Shown piece by piece: positions 7,446-15,941 of a DNA stretch of 35,606 bases. Below the pieces are notes generated by a model. That model had not been told where the DNA came from. It did no database searches and saw only the letters and a list, made by a program, of their open reading frames with translations. The stretch covers positions 1-35,606 of the forward strand of contig JAQVWT010000005.1 of assembly GCA_028709545.1 (NCBI GenBank), written 5' to 3'. Source of the stretch: Bacilli bacterium (GTDB taxonomy: Bacteria; Bacillota_I; Bacilli_A; RF39; UBA660). The translations under genes were made by a program, and so were the position numbers. The first letter of the stretch is position 1. Each line of letters begins with the position of its first letter.

Positions 7446-8540
7446 TTAATTCTTTAGTAATATCAGCAAATTTGCAAGTTCCTGCAACTTTTTTTGTCTT
7501 AAATCTACTTGAATCGTTTCGTTTTCCTCATCATATGATAATATCTTACTATCGATTACTCCCATATAATTAAAATATTGTTCTTTGCTTTTAAAATTAA
7601 TAGGACCTGTATATTTTTCTAAAATATAATCTATTTTTTCTTTTTCAAATGAGTTTATATCTAAAAATCTACCATTTCCTCTTAAAGAGAAAATCCCTGT
7701 AATCTGCATTTTTCTAATAAATTCATCAACTGCTTCACCACATATTTGATTGATTTTAAATCTCTTTTTCTGTGTTTCATCCGCACCAAGTATCCCTAAA
7801 CATATATCATATATATATTCATCACTGTAGTTAAAACCTTGAGTCGCTCTTATTTGTTTAATTAATTTGCAAAGCTCACTAGCATCATTATTGTTCCAGC
7901 AGATAAATAAACTTAATTCTTGTCTGAAGATGCCAGCAGATGCATCATCTTCTTGCTTTAACAATTTTATAACTTGAAGAAGTAAAATTAATGGGATATT
8001 GTTATTAGCGTTTTTTCTAAAAGGATTATTTGTTTGATATTTCATTAATGAGTTTAAAAAAACATTTTGAATTTTCAACTGATTAATTTGTTCATCCTCA
8101 TTAAAAGCATCTATCAACATATGACCAGTATTTGATATTTTTAAAGGTTCATTCATCTTGTAATAAACAAATCCAAATTCCATAGGTAGTTTAAACCAAG
8201 TATCAAATCTTGAAGGCCATCCTTTATTAAATCCAAATTCTTTATGGTTTTGAGGGCTATTTATTATAATATCTTTTACTTGTTTTGAAGTGAAAAACAA
8301 ATCCTCAGAATCATAAATGTTTCTATATATATCATTTCTTTTTTCATATCTAGTCCAATAAAGTTTGTTATAAATAACTTTTTCTACTATTTTCATTATT
8401 AATTGATCACTTAAAATTTGATTTTCAAATGGAAGCAAACATGTTAAAAAATTAGCAATTCGATTGGGATTTCTCATGGTCGTTGAAAATGATAATGGTT
8501 TCTTTATCGCTTTTTTCTCACTTTTCATAATTTGTAACAT
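7446..8540 (-). CDS. AlwI-family restriction endonuclease, N-terminal part
   Basis: The 364-residue frame begins LSFSTTMRNPNRIANFL (residues about 19-35), the family's opening motif. A long helical winged-helix-like region presumed to recognise DNA follows, and the frame stops at 7446 before any catalytic residues. The nuclease core lies in the -1 frame immediately downstream. At 7494-7488 the mRNA reads A AAA AAG in the exact X XXY YYZ phase needed for -1 slippage. The start is ATG 8540, preceded by AAGGAAG; an in-frame ATG at 8528 is the alternative. It overlaps the methyltransferase 3' end by 23 nt, so the two are translationally linked. The protein would protect against foreign DNA by cutting next to an asymmetric site that the methylase masks. 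Confidence 0.72.
   Translation of the reverse strand: MLQIMKSEKKAIKKPLSFSTTMRNPNRIANFLTCLLPFENQILSDQLIMKIVEKVIYNKLYWTRYEKRNDIYRNIYDSEDLFFTSKQVKDIIINSPQNHKEFGFNKGWPSRFDTWFKLPMEFGFVYYKMNEPLKISNTGHMLIDAFNEDEQINQLKIQNVFLNSLMKYQTNNPFRKNANNNIPLILLLQVIKLLKQEDDASAGIFRQELSLFICWNNNDASELCKLIKQIRATQGFNYSDEYIYDICLGILGADETQKKRFKINQICGEAVDEFIRKMQITGIFSLRGNGRFLDINSFEKEKIDYILEKYTGPINFKSKEQYFNYMGVIDSKILSYDEENETIQVDLRQKKLQELANLLILLKN
7488..7494 (-). other. A AAA AAG slippery heptamer joining the two halves of the endonuclease
   Basis: The zero frame is CAA AAA AAG, so the heptamer is in phase for -1 frameshifting. After the shift the frame is open (GTT GCA GGA ACT TGC) to the stop at 6940. A hairpin TTGCA/TGCAA follows at once, which is closer than the usual 5-9 nt, and I see no strong SD about 10 nt upstream. 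A one-base loss from an A8 run would give the same sequence. Confidence 0.6.
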
Positions 8541-10440
8541 ATACTTCCTTTGAATTGTTTTTAATTGTATTATCATTAAAACTAATATAATTACTATTTA
8601 TATTATAGACTTTATACTTTTTACACCACTGATTAAAATAATGATTAGTATTACCTTTATGATAAATTAAATTAGTTATTCCAAATTTTACACCTTTACT
8701 ATTTAATTCATCTAGTAAATCAAATAGTTCTTTATCTTTAGCATCATCCCACATTTTATTATATTCACACGAAGAAACTAAATAAGGTGGATCTAAAAAT
8801 ACAAAGTCCCCTTCTTTAAATTCGATATCATTTATAAATTTTTTATAATCTTTATTATAAAAAATTATATTCTTATTTTCTATAAATGTTATGTAATTTA
8901 TAAGCGCGTTGTAAACATTTTTATTAAAATCTACATTACCCACTGGTAAATTAAAATCATTTTTAGAGTTAAATCTTATCATATGATTAAAACCATAAAT
9001 AAGTAGTAAATATAACCTTAACATATCTTTTTTATTTAAATTATAGTCGGCTCTTAGGTTATAGTATGCCTCTTTATTATATTTAGCATAATAAGTTTTA
9101 GGATATTGTTTTTTTAATTTTTCGGGAACTGTGATTCCTTTATATGAACAAGTTAAATTATAATTTTCTATTAATTCATATAATTTTTTTAATAATTTAT
9201 CCTTTTTATATCGATATTTCAAAAATTCTTTATGAAGTTTTATTATTGACTCATTTAAATCATTAAGAAGATATTCATCGGCAACTGTATTTAGAAAAGA
9301 ACTCCCTCCACCAACAAACGGTTCTATATATCTATTAATTTTTTGAGGAAATAATTCTTTTAATTGAGGCATTAATTTATACTTATCGCCAACATAAAAA
9401 AATGGTGAGCGAATTAAATTTTCTTTATTTTTTTCAACTTCAGTAATAAATACATATTCTTTATGATTATTTAAATTTGTTTTTCCAGCATTAAAAGCCT
9501 TATAGGGTTTTTCAAACACTTTCGTTTTACCCTTTTTTGATAATATTTCCTTAATTTGTTCTAATGATATCTTATTTTGAGAAGAGCTGCTTTTTGACGT
9601 ATAAGTATTATTATAAGTTACAACAATGTATTTAGCATTTATATTATTTATCAGTTCTTCAAAAGCCTTAGATGCATTACTTTTACAATATTCAGACATG
9701 TTTTCTTCTTTTGGTTTAAGGGCAGTTCCATATAACTCTGGTTTATCCCATTTAACTATTGTCTCTAATACATGATAAAATCTACTGTATTGTCTACTAT
9801 TATATGGTGGATCAATAAAGGCAATATCTGTTTTTATATTTTTTGAAAGTTTATTAGAATCTTTACGATATATTTTAATTGATTGATTTTCTTTTAATTT
9901 TATAGGTTTTATTAATTCAAATCTAAATTTATCTTTAATTGCATCTGTCTTTATATAGGCCTCATAATGCCCTACTGTGTTTGAAATTTTGTCAAGAGAA
10001 TATAAGAGTGAACTAATTAAGATAGCATACTCTTTATAATTAATCTTTTTATTTATATAATCATCTTCTATGTTCTGTCTTATATCTCCGATTACTCTTG
10101 CATCATTGTTTGAAAAATATTTATCACCAAAATTAATTGAAACATAATTATCATCTGTAGCCTTTAATTCGTTAAATTTTTCGAAATATTTTTTTAGTTT
10201 TTCTCCATCATAATCTTCTTGTAAAAAGAAGCCATTAAATATTATTTCATTAGAATACAAAAAATCATTAAGTACATAATCATCATATTTTTCTATTAAA
10301 TAATTTGTAACAGAGCCAGTCCCAGCAAAAACGTCAAAAAAAGATTTGCAGCCCTTACAATGCTTAGTTATAAGGGTTTCGATCCAATCCATTAACTTGC
10401 GTTTATTCCCAGTATATCTACGATTATATATATTAAACAT
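8518..10440 (-). CDS. Fused double D12-class DNA adenine methyltransferase
   Basis: This 640-residue protein is made of two Dam-like N6-adenine methyltransferases in tandem. Domain 1 has YTGNKRKL (9-16), the AdoMet loop DVFAGTGSV (36-44) and catalytic DPPY (210-213). Domain 2 has FYVGDKYKL (348-356), EPFVGGGSS (373-381) and DPPY (550-553). Both have the order motif I then IV of the alpha (D12) class. The architecture matches M.FokI, where each half methylates one strand of an asymmetric site. With an AlwI-like nuclease directly downstream, a type IIS system is the natural reading; the exact site is not deducible. SD GAGAGGAG precedes ATG 10440. An extended -10 element lies at 10474-10482. Confidence 0.88.
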   Translation of the reverse strand: MFNIYNRRYTGNKRKLMDWIETLITKHCKGCKSFFDVFAGTGSVTNYLIEKYDDYVLNDFLYSNEIIFNGFFLQEDYDGEKLKKYFEKFNELKATDDNYVSINFGDKYFSNNDARVIGDIRQNIEDDYINKKINYKEYAILISSLLYSLDKISNTVGHYEAYIKTDAIKDKFRFELIKPIKLKENQSIKIYRKDSNKLSKNIKTDIAFIDPPYNSRQYSRFYHVLETIVKWDKPELYGTALKPKEENMSEYCKSNASKAFEELINNINAKYIVVTYNNTYTSKSSSSQNKISLEQIKEILSKKGKTKVFEKPYKAFNAGKTNLNNHKEYVFITEVEKNKENLIRSPFFYVGDKYKLMPQLKELFPQKINRYIEPFVGGGSSFLNTVADEYLLNDLNESIIKLHKEFLKYRYKKDKLLKKLYELIENYNLTCSYKGITVPEKLKKQYPKTYYAKYNKEAYYNLRADYNLNKKDMLRLYLLLIYGFNHMIRFNSKNDFNLPVGNVDFNKNVYNALINYITFIENKNIIFYNKDYKKFINDIEFKEGDFVFLDPPYLVSSCEYNKMWDDAKDKELFDLLDELNSKGVKFGITNLIYHKGNTNHYFNQWCKKYKVYNINSNYISFNDNTIKNNSKEVYVTNYEK

Positions 10441-10473
10441 AATAAGCTCCTCTCTACTTTTATATCTATAAAA

Positions 10474-10482
10474 AGTATATCA
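10474..10482 (-). promoter_or_regulatory. Extended -10 promoter of the restriction-modification operon
   Basis: The minus strand reads TGATATACT (TG at 10481-10482, TATACT at 10474-10479), about 34 nt upstream of the methyltransferase ATG. No good -35 box is seen, which extended -10 promoters tolerate. Confidence 0.45.
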
Positions 10483-10579
10483 TCTTTTAAATATAAATGG
10501 AATGACTTTTCAAATTTTCCCATCCACTTTACTCTTTATAATATATGTACACAACTTATTTCTATTTTCCTTTAAAATA

Positions 10580-10621
10580 ATTAAAAATAAAAAAGCAGCT
10601 TTTGAGAAAACAAATCTGCTT
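10580..10621 (-). terminator. Terminator downstream of the AAA ATPase gene
   Basis: On the minus strand AAGCAG (10621-10616) pairs with CTGCTT (10598-10593), with an inner TTTG/CAAA stem, followed by a T-rich run. It lies about 35 nt after the ATPase stop. Confidence 0.75.
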
Positions 10622-10655
10622 CTTATATCTAAAATTTTAATGATAAATACTAAAA

Positions 10656-11915
10656 TTATTTTTTTAAATTCGCGATTGATACTACTAATACTCCATCTGA
10701 TCTTTGATATGAGTTTTGTCCACCGTAAAGAACCATTAAAAATGCTGGTTTACCTTTTATATCAGTATTAATTTTATTTTTTAATTCAAGTAAATTAGCT
10801 GCTGCTTCATCAACTTTTTCTTCGCCAAGTTTTACTTCTACTGCTCCCCATCTACCATCATTTAACTCTAAAATCGCATCGACTTCATAACCTTTTTCTT
10901 CTCTATAACTAAATATATTACCATCAATACTATCTATATATATCCTTAAATCTCGTAAAGCTAATGCTTCAAATAAGAAACCAAAATAATTAAAATCAGT
11001 TAATATTTTTGTGCTTGTTAATCTTAAAGAAGAACATACTAGTGAAGTATCAACTAACAACTTTTTATCACTTTTTCTAAGCGCTGTTTTACTTCTAATT
11101 GAAGTTGGCCATGAAGTAATATTTTCAATTATAAATAATTTTTCTAAAGTATTTTTATAATCACTAAATGTATTACTACTAATTTCTATTCCTTCATTTA
11201 CCATATCTTCCATTATAGTTACATCACTTGCATATGTTGCAATATTTCTAGAATAAGATTTTAATAGAGCATTCATTTTAGACGGATCTCTTTTTACTCC
11301 ATCAATAGTCACGATACGTTCATTTATTAAAGAATTATAATAATCATTCATAAATAAGACGGCATCTTCTTCACTATAATCTATAGTTTTAGGAAACCCT
11401 CCTCTTATTATTAAATATAATATTTTTTCTAAAGAAAGATCACACTGAGCAAAAATTTTATGATTTCCTGAGAAAAGTTTTTGCAAAGATACTTTCCCAT
11501 CTGAATCTCCGCTTTCATATAATGACATTGGTCTCATTTTTAAGGTTGCTATTCTGCCTGTACCAGTATGCATTACTTTATCTCTGTTTATATTAACAGA
11601 CCCCGTAAGAAGATATAATCCGTTTTCACCTTTTTTATCTATATCATGACGGATAGTATCCCAAATCGAATAGTTGTCTTGCCACTCATCAAAAAGAATT
11701 GGATTTTCACTTTCCAATAATGTTTGTGGGCTATTATTTACTTGAAACTTATAAAATTCTTTTTTTACTGGATCTTGAAATTCAATTACAGTTTGAGCAA
11801 ATTGCTTGGCACTTGTTGATTTGCCAACAAATTTAGCTCCGGTAATTAATACTCCTCCAAATATTTTCAATTTTTTTTCTAGCATTTCATCAGATATTCT
11901 TTTTAAATATTTCAT
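10656..11915 (-). CDS. AAA_14/DUF4143-type ATPase
   Basis: This 419-residue P-loop ATPase has Walker A GAKFVGKST (26-34) and Walker B PILFDEWQD (72-80), with the arginine-rich LTGSVNINRD sensor region about residue 100. The C-terminal DUF4143 part contains YREEKGYEVDAILELN followed by WGAVEVKLG, the D...ExK layout of PD-(D/E)XK folds. Such proteins are common accessory genes in gut bacteria and are often linked to defence or toxin-like roles; the function is unknown. The start is ATG 11915 because GGAGG (11922-11926 region) precedes it; an in-frame ATG at 11930 includes that SD. It has its own promoter and terminator, so it is a separate unit between the restriction system and truB. Four 23-bp repeats lie just upstream. 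Confidence 0.82.
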   Translation of the reverse strand: MKYLKRISDEMLEKKLKIFGGVLITGAKFVGKSTSAKQFAQTVIEFQDPVKKEFYKFQVNNSPQTLLESENPILFDEWQDNYSIWDTIRHDIDKKGENGLYLLTGSVNINRDKVMHTGTGRIATLKMRPMSLYESGDSDGKVSLQKLFSGNHKIFAQCDLSLEKILYLIIRGGFPKTIDYSEEDAVLFMNDYYNSLINERIVTIDGVKRDPSKMNALLKSYSRNIATYASDVTIMEDMVNEGIEISSNTFSDYKNTLEKLFIIENITSWPTSIRSKTALRKSDKKLLVDTSLVCSSLRLTSTKILTDFNYFGFLFEALALRDLRIYIDSIDGNIFSYREEKGYEVDAILELNDGRWGAVEVKLGEEKVDEAAANLLELKNKINTDIKGKPAFLMVLYGGQNSYQRSDGVLVVSIANLKK

Positions 11916-11937
11916 TTTTAGGACCTCCATTTAAAAT

Positions 11938-11966
11938 ATTATACTATAAAAGATGTGACATTGCAA
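11938..11966 (-). promoter_or_regulatory. Promoter of the AAA ATPase gene
   Basis: TTGCAA (11961-11966), a 17-nt spacer and TATAAT (11938-11943) on the minus strand, about 22 nt upstream of the ATG. The first 23-bp repeat begins 4 nt beyond the -35. Confidence 0.7.
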
Positions 11967-11970
11967 ATAA

Positions 11971-12058
11971 TTGAGTGTTTTAGGAAACTTTCATTGAGCG
12001 TTTTAGGAAACTTTCATTGAGTGTTTTAGGAAACTTTCATTGAGTGTTTTAGGAAAAC
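11971..12058. repeat. 23-bp tandem repeats, 3.8 copies
   Basis: Copies start at 11971, 11994, 12017 and 12040, exactly 23 bp apart; the last is incomplete. The shared core is TTTTAGGAAACTTTCA, with one T/C difference (GAGTG versus GAGCG). There are no spacers, so this is not CRISPR. The array fills the gap between the ATPase promoter and the truB terminator. Confidence 0.9.
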
Positions 12059-12096
12059 AAAACCAGCAGTTATTAATAAAACATTACTGCTGGTTT
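12050..12096 (-). terminator. Terminator of the rimP-truB operon, overlapping the truB stop
   Basis: On the minus strand AAACCAGCAGT (12096-12086) pairs perfectly with ACTGCTGGTTT (12070-12060), followed by a T-rich stretch. The first arm encodes the last residues of TruB, and the stop codon (12073-12075) sits in the loop. Confidence 0.88.
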
Positions 12097-12921
12097 GATT
12101 TTCTCAGGATCTTTATCATACTTTTGATAAAGAGCTATTTCTTTATTACCGACGACAAATAAAATATAATCTTTTATTTCTCTATCTAATATTTGACCAT
12201 TTTTAACTTTATATAGCATTTCTGGATCTATTTCTTCTTGAGGATAGTCTTTTAATATCTCAACTACACTATATAAATAATGTTTATTATATAAAACATC
12301 ATCTAAAGATGCTGCATTTTCTATATTAAAGCTACCTAAGGATGTTCTTTCAAGTTCAGTAAGGGTGGCTACTGTTCCAAGTGAGGCTCCAATATCTCTA
12401 ACTAAACTGCGGATGTAGGTTCCTTTAGATACTTTAGTTTTAATTTTAATAATATCATCTTTAATAGATAAAAGTTCTATATCATATATAGTCACATCTC
12501 TTTTAGGAAGCTCTACTTCCTCATTGTTTCTAGCATATTCATATAATTTTTTACCATCAACTTTAACTGCTGAATAAATAGGTACTTCTTGGTTATATGT
12601 TTTAATATATGATTTTAATATCTTCTTAATTTCTGATTCTTTAATACTTACTTTTTTATTAGTTATTATTTTACCAGTTATATCTAAAGTGTCAGTTAAT
12701 ATGCCTAGTTTAAAGGTGGCAATATATTCTTTATTTTGGCTAGTTAAAATATTTGATAGTTTAGTAGCCTTGCCAACTAAACAAACTAGAACCCCAGTTG
12801 CCATAGGGTCTAATGTGCCTGTATGGCCTATTTCTTTTGTTTCTAAGATTTGATTTAATCTATTTACTACATCTCTACTAGTAATACCCACTGGTTTGTT
12901 GATAACTATCGCACCATTCAT
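12073..12921 (-). CDS. truB: tRNA pseudouridine-55 synthase TruB
   Basis: This 282-residue protein isomerises U55 in the T-arm of most tRNAs. The catalytic block GHTGTLDPMATGVLVCLVGK starts at residue 33, with Asp38 as nucleophile. VRDIGASLGT and GTYIRSLVRD follow, then a short PUA-like C-terminus. Start ATG 12921 is preceded by AGAAGGG inside the end of the upstream GNAT gene, whose stop is 1 nt away. It is the last gene of the rimP-nusA-rnpM-infB-rbfA operon, a position it often holds near rbfA in Firmicutes. The terminator stem is built partly from its final codons. Confidence 0.97.
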   Translation of the reverse strand: MNGAIVINKPVGITSRDVVNRLNQILETKEIGHTGTLDPMATGVLVCLVGKATKLSNILTSQNKEYIATFKLGILTDTLDITGKIITNKKVSIKESEIKKILKSYIKTYNQEVPIYSAVKVDGKKLYEYARNNEEVELPKRDVTIYDIELLSIKDDIIKIKTKVSKGTYIRSLVRDIGASLGTVATLTELERTSLGSFNIENAASLDDVLYNKHYLYSVVEILKDYPQEEIDPEMLYKVKNGQILDREIKDYILFVVGNKEIALYQKYDKDPEKIKPAVMFY

Positions 12922-12922
12922 T

Positions 12923-13465
12923 TTATCTACCCTTCTTTATTTTTCCACTATATTTAGTTGCATCATTGTACTGTGCTTGAGGTATAAAGTCGGTTTTTTC
13001 AACAACCTTTTTTAATGCCCCAATAGTATGAGGAACTTCAAGTTCAACTGTATCTATATCATTTGTTAAGAAGTACTCTCTTACGCCTTCTAGTAAGTAT
13101 TCAGATGCTGATTTGTTATCTTTGAAATTTATTATAAACTTCTTACGATACTCTGGTTTTATATAAATACTATATATTCCCCCAACATTGTCAGCAAAAA
13201 TTCCAACGCATGCAAAACCGATTATATCCTCTTCTATATATAATCCTAAGACTCTTTTATCAATCATATTCTTAGGAATAATATCCGAAACTGCTTCAGC
13301 AGTTTGCTTCTCAGCAAAATCTTTATTAAAATCCAAAAACTCTCTTATTTTAGTTATTGGGATTTTACTAGTCCAATCTGTTCCTAAAACTTGTTTATAA
13401 TAATCATAATACATTTCAAGTAGTTCTTCATAGTCCGTTTTTTCAATGTTTTTAATAAAAATCAT
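12923..13465 (-). CDS. Putative GNAT-family N-acetyltransferase
   Basis: This 180-residue protein has the general layout of a GNAT fold. The N-terminus is FIKNIEKTDYEELLEMYYDYY, a central strand pair is VLGLYIEEDIIGFACVG, then GGIYSIYIKPEYRKK (about 91-105), where the beta4 strand and the acetyl-CoA pyrophosphate loop should lie. The usual Q/RxxGxG/A loop is degenerate (YRKKFIINFK), so acetyl-CoA binding is uncertain. It sits between rbfA and truB, tightly spaced on both sides (18 nt and 1 nt), where many Firmicutes have nothing. The substrate is unknown; a role tied to ribosome or tRNA maturation is only suggested by position. Confidence 0.6.
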   Translation of the reverse strand: MIFIKNIEKTDYEELLEMYYDYYKQVLGTDWTSKIPITKIREFLDFNKDFAEKQTAEAVSDIIPKNMIDKRVLGLYIEEDIIGFACVGIFADNVGGIYSIYIKPEYRKKFIINFKDNKSASEYLLEGVREYFLTNDIDTVELEVPHTIGALKKVVEKTDFIPQAQYNDATKYSGKIKKGR

Positions 13466-13482
13466 AATATCCCCCTAAACGA

Positions 13483-13821
13483 TTATTTATTTATATCGGC
13501 AAGTATTTTTTCAATATTAGCACCATACTCTATCGACTCATCAAAAATAAATCGCAAGTTTGGTGTATGTCTAATATCCATACGCTCAGCAAGTTCTGTT
13601 CTTAAAAAAGAGCTTGCTTTATCTAGTTCATCTTGAACCTCTTTTTTATCATATTCACTTAAATAAGTATAATATATTTTAGCTAAGCCTAAATCAGAAG
13701 TTACATCAGCGGCAGTAATAGTTATTTTATTAAGTATTTCTGATTTAGCTTTTTCTAAAATAATTTCTGATAATTCTTTTACAATTTGTGAACCTATCCG
13801 TTCTGTTTTGATTTTACTCAT
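13483..13821 (-). CDS. rbfA: Ribosome-binding factor A
   Basis: This 112-residue protein is the standard size for RbfA, a KH-fold factor that binds immature 30S subunits and helps process the 16S rRNA 5' end. Recognisable parts are RIGSQIVKELSEII, ITITAADVTSDLGLAKIYYTYL and the C-terminal LRTELAERMDIRHTPNLRF. Its ATG overlaps the infB stop as ATGA, so translation is coupled. It follows infB in the same operon, as in B. subtilis. Confidence 0.96.
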   Translation of the reverse strand: MSKIKTERIGSQIVKELSEIILEKAKSEILNKITITAADVTSDLGLAKIYYTYLSEYDKKEVQDELDKASSFLRTELAERMDIRHTPNLRFIFDESIEYGANIEKILADINK

Positions 13822-15923
13822 TTCTTTATTTCTACCTTTTCATAAGTTTCAAAAATATCTTTTTCTTTAATGTCATTATAATTTTCAAGAGTTATTCCAC
13901 ATTCAAAACCTTGTTTTACTTCTTTAACAGTGTCTTTCTCTCTTTGAACAGAAGAAATTTTACCATCATGAATTATAACTCCGTCTCTGATGATTCTTAC
14001 CTTAGAATTATTTTTAATTAATCCGCTTGTTACCATAACTCCAGCAATATTTCCAACTTTACTAAATTTAAATAATTGACGAACTTCAGCAGTTCCTATT
14101 ATTTTTTCTTCAAATTCTGGATCAAGTAAACCTTTCATTGCCAGCTCCATCTCTTCTACTAGTTTATAAATAACTTGGTACAATCTAATTTCTACATTGT
14201 ATTCCTTAGCCACATCTTTAGTAATAGAAGAAGGAGATACATTAAAACCAATCACAAGAGCATCAGATGCATTGGCTAGAACAATATCACTTTCCGTAAT
14301 CGTTCCAATGCCAGATCTTATTACTTTGATTCTTGACCCTTCTATATCGATTCTTTCTAGAGCATTTTTAACGGCTTCTTCCGAGCCTCTAACATCACAT
14401 TTTAAAACAACATTTATTTCTTTTACGCCACACTTTATTTTTTCAAACATATCTTCAAAAGTTAAAGGAATATTTTGACATTTTTTTTCTTTACATTGAA
14501 CGAGTCTCTTCTCAGCAACTTCTCGAGCTGATTTTTCAAGTTCAAAAGCCATAAATTTATCTCCAGCTTCTGGATTTGCATTTAGTCCAGTGATTTCAAC
14601 CGGTGTTGAAGGGCCTGCTTCAACAATATCTTTACCCTGATCATCTTTTAAGGTTCTTACTCTACCATGAGTTGTTCCAACGACAACAGGATCTCCAAGT
14701 CTTAATGTTCCGTTTTGAATCAGTAGTGTTGCTACTCCACCAACATTTTTATCAATACGCGATTCAATAACAGTTCCAACTGCATAGCGATTGGGATTAG
14801 CTTTAAGCTCACCAACTTCTGCAATGACTAAAAGTGTTTCTAAAAGTTTGTCGATACCTTCTCCTGTATGAGCGCTGATATTAACAAAGGGAATATCTCC
14901 GCCCCATGCCTCGGGATTTAAATTAAGAGCAGCAAGCTCTTGCATAACTTTATCAGGATTTGCCTCTTTTTTATCGATTTTATTAACGGCAACCACAATT
15001 GGCACTTCAGCTGAAAGTGCATGCTCGATTGCTTCTTTTGTTTGAGGCATTACCCCATCATCGGCTGCAACAATTATAATAACAATATCAGTTACACTTG
15101 CCCCTCTTGCCCGCATTTCTGTAAATGCCGCATGACCTGGTGTATCGATAAATGTTAACTTTTCATTATTATAAGTAGTTTGGTAAGCACCAATTGCTTG
15201 AGTAATTCCTCCGGCTTCACATGATGCCACACTTGCACATCTAATATAATCAAGAAGTGTGGTTTTTCCATGATCTACATGGCCCATAACCGTTATAACT
15301 GGTGGTCTTTTAACTAAATCTTCATCACTATCAATAATTTCATATTCTTCAAAATTAGAAATGTCTTGACTTTCTTCTTTTTTAAGTACTTTTTTATAAT
15401 CAACAACTAGTATTTCTGCTGTTTCAAAATCAAGTACTTGATTTTGATTAAGCATTAGTCCTAAACCAATTAATTTTTTTATTATATCCGCACTATTTAC
15501 TTCTAAACTATCAGCAAAATCTTTAACAGTCATTCCTTCTTTATAAAGAATAATATTACTGCTATCATCGACATTTCCCATTAGTTTAATTTTGTTTTTA
15601 TACATCGCTTTTCTTTTCTTTGTATAATCACTTGATTCTTTAACTGTAGATTTCTTTTTTAATTTTTGTTTTCTTTCAGTATCTTCTTTAATAAAATTCG
15701 ATTCTTTTAATATTTCTTCAACAGCATCATCTAGTACATCATTATCTTCATGGGTTGCATCCGTATCGGTGCTGATAAGGTTCATAGAATTATCTAAAAC
15801 AATAATATCATCATCATCTAAAATATCACTGCCTTCAGTTTTTTTAATTCCCAGTTCATTGCATTTTCCTAGCACTTCTTGAACTGTATAGCCCATCTCC
15901 GCTGCATATTCTTGTATACTCAT
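13818..15923 (-). CDS. infB: Translation initiation factor IF-2
   Basis: This 701-residue GTPase brings fMet-tRNA to the 30S subunit and promotes subunit joining. An IF2_N motif is at 1-45 (SIQEYAAEMGYTVQEVLGK), a charged linker follows, and a second IF2_N-like domain is at about 128-175. The G domain has GHVDHGKT (214-221), DTPGHAAF and NKIDK. Domains II-IV run to the end, with the C-terminal fMet-binding region GNIAGVMVTSGLIKNNSKVR. The linker is short compared with B. subtilis. It ends in TGA, which shows TGA is a stop in this organism. SD AAAGGCGGTG precedes ATG 15923. The ylxQ gene found between rnpM and infB in B. subtilis is missing. Confidence 0.98.
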   Translation of the reverse strand: MSIQEYAAEMGYTVQEVLGKCNELGIKKTEGSDILDDDDIIVLDNSMNLISTDTDATHEDNDVLDDAVEEILKESNFIKEDTERKQKLKKKSTVKESSDYTKKRKAMYKNKIKLMGNVDDSSNIILYKEGMTVKDFADSLEVNSADIIKKLIGLGLMLNQNQVLDFETAEILVVDYKKVLKKEESQDISNFEEYEIIDSDEDLVKRPPVITVMGHVDHGKTTLLDYIRCASVASCEAGGITQAIGAYQTTYNNEKLTFIDTPGHAAFTEMRARGASVTDIVIIIVAADDGVMPQTKEAIEHALSAEVPIVVAVNKIDKKEANPDKVMQELAALNLNPEAWGGDIPFVNISAHTGEGIDKLLETLLVIAEVGELKANPNRYAVGTVIESRIDKNVGGVATLLIQNGTLRLGDPVVVGTTHGRVRTLKDDQGKDIVEAGPSTPVEITGLNANPEAGDKFMAFELEKSAREVAEKRLVQCKEKKCQNIPLTFEDMFEKIKCGVKEINVVLKCDVRGSEEAVKNALERIDIEGSRIKVIRSGIGTITESDIVLANASDALVIGFNVSPSSITKDVAKEYNVEIRLYQVIYKLVEEMELAMKGLLDPEFEEKIIGTAEVRQLFKFSKVGNIAGVMVTSGLIKNNSKVRIIRDGVIIHDGKISSVQREKDTVKEVKQGFECGITLENYNDIKEKDIFETYEKVEIKK

Positions 15924-15941
15924 TTAAGAGCACCGCCTTTC

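Noticed and set aside
8518-10440. Two-domain methyltransferase considered as a phage Dam pair
   Set aside because: A restriction nuclease overlaps it and no phage genes are near, so a restriction-modification system is the simpler reading.
10502-10771. Plus-strand frame over the ATPase 3' end
   Set aside because: It overlaps the ATPase end and its terminator, with no SD; the composition is that of a chance AT-rich frame.
11971-12058. Short regular repeats considered as a CRISPR array
   Set aside because: The units are contiguous with no unique spacers, and no cas genes are nearby.
6940-12060. Region considered as a prophage or integrated element
   Set aside because: No integrase, transposase, direct-repeat ends or tRNA target site was seen; only a restriction system and an ATPase are present.
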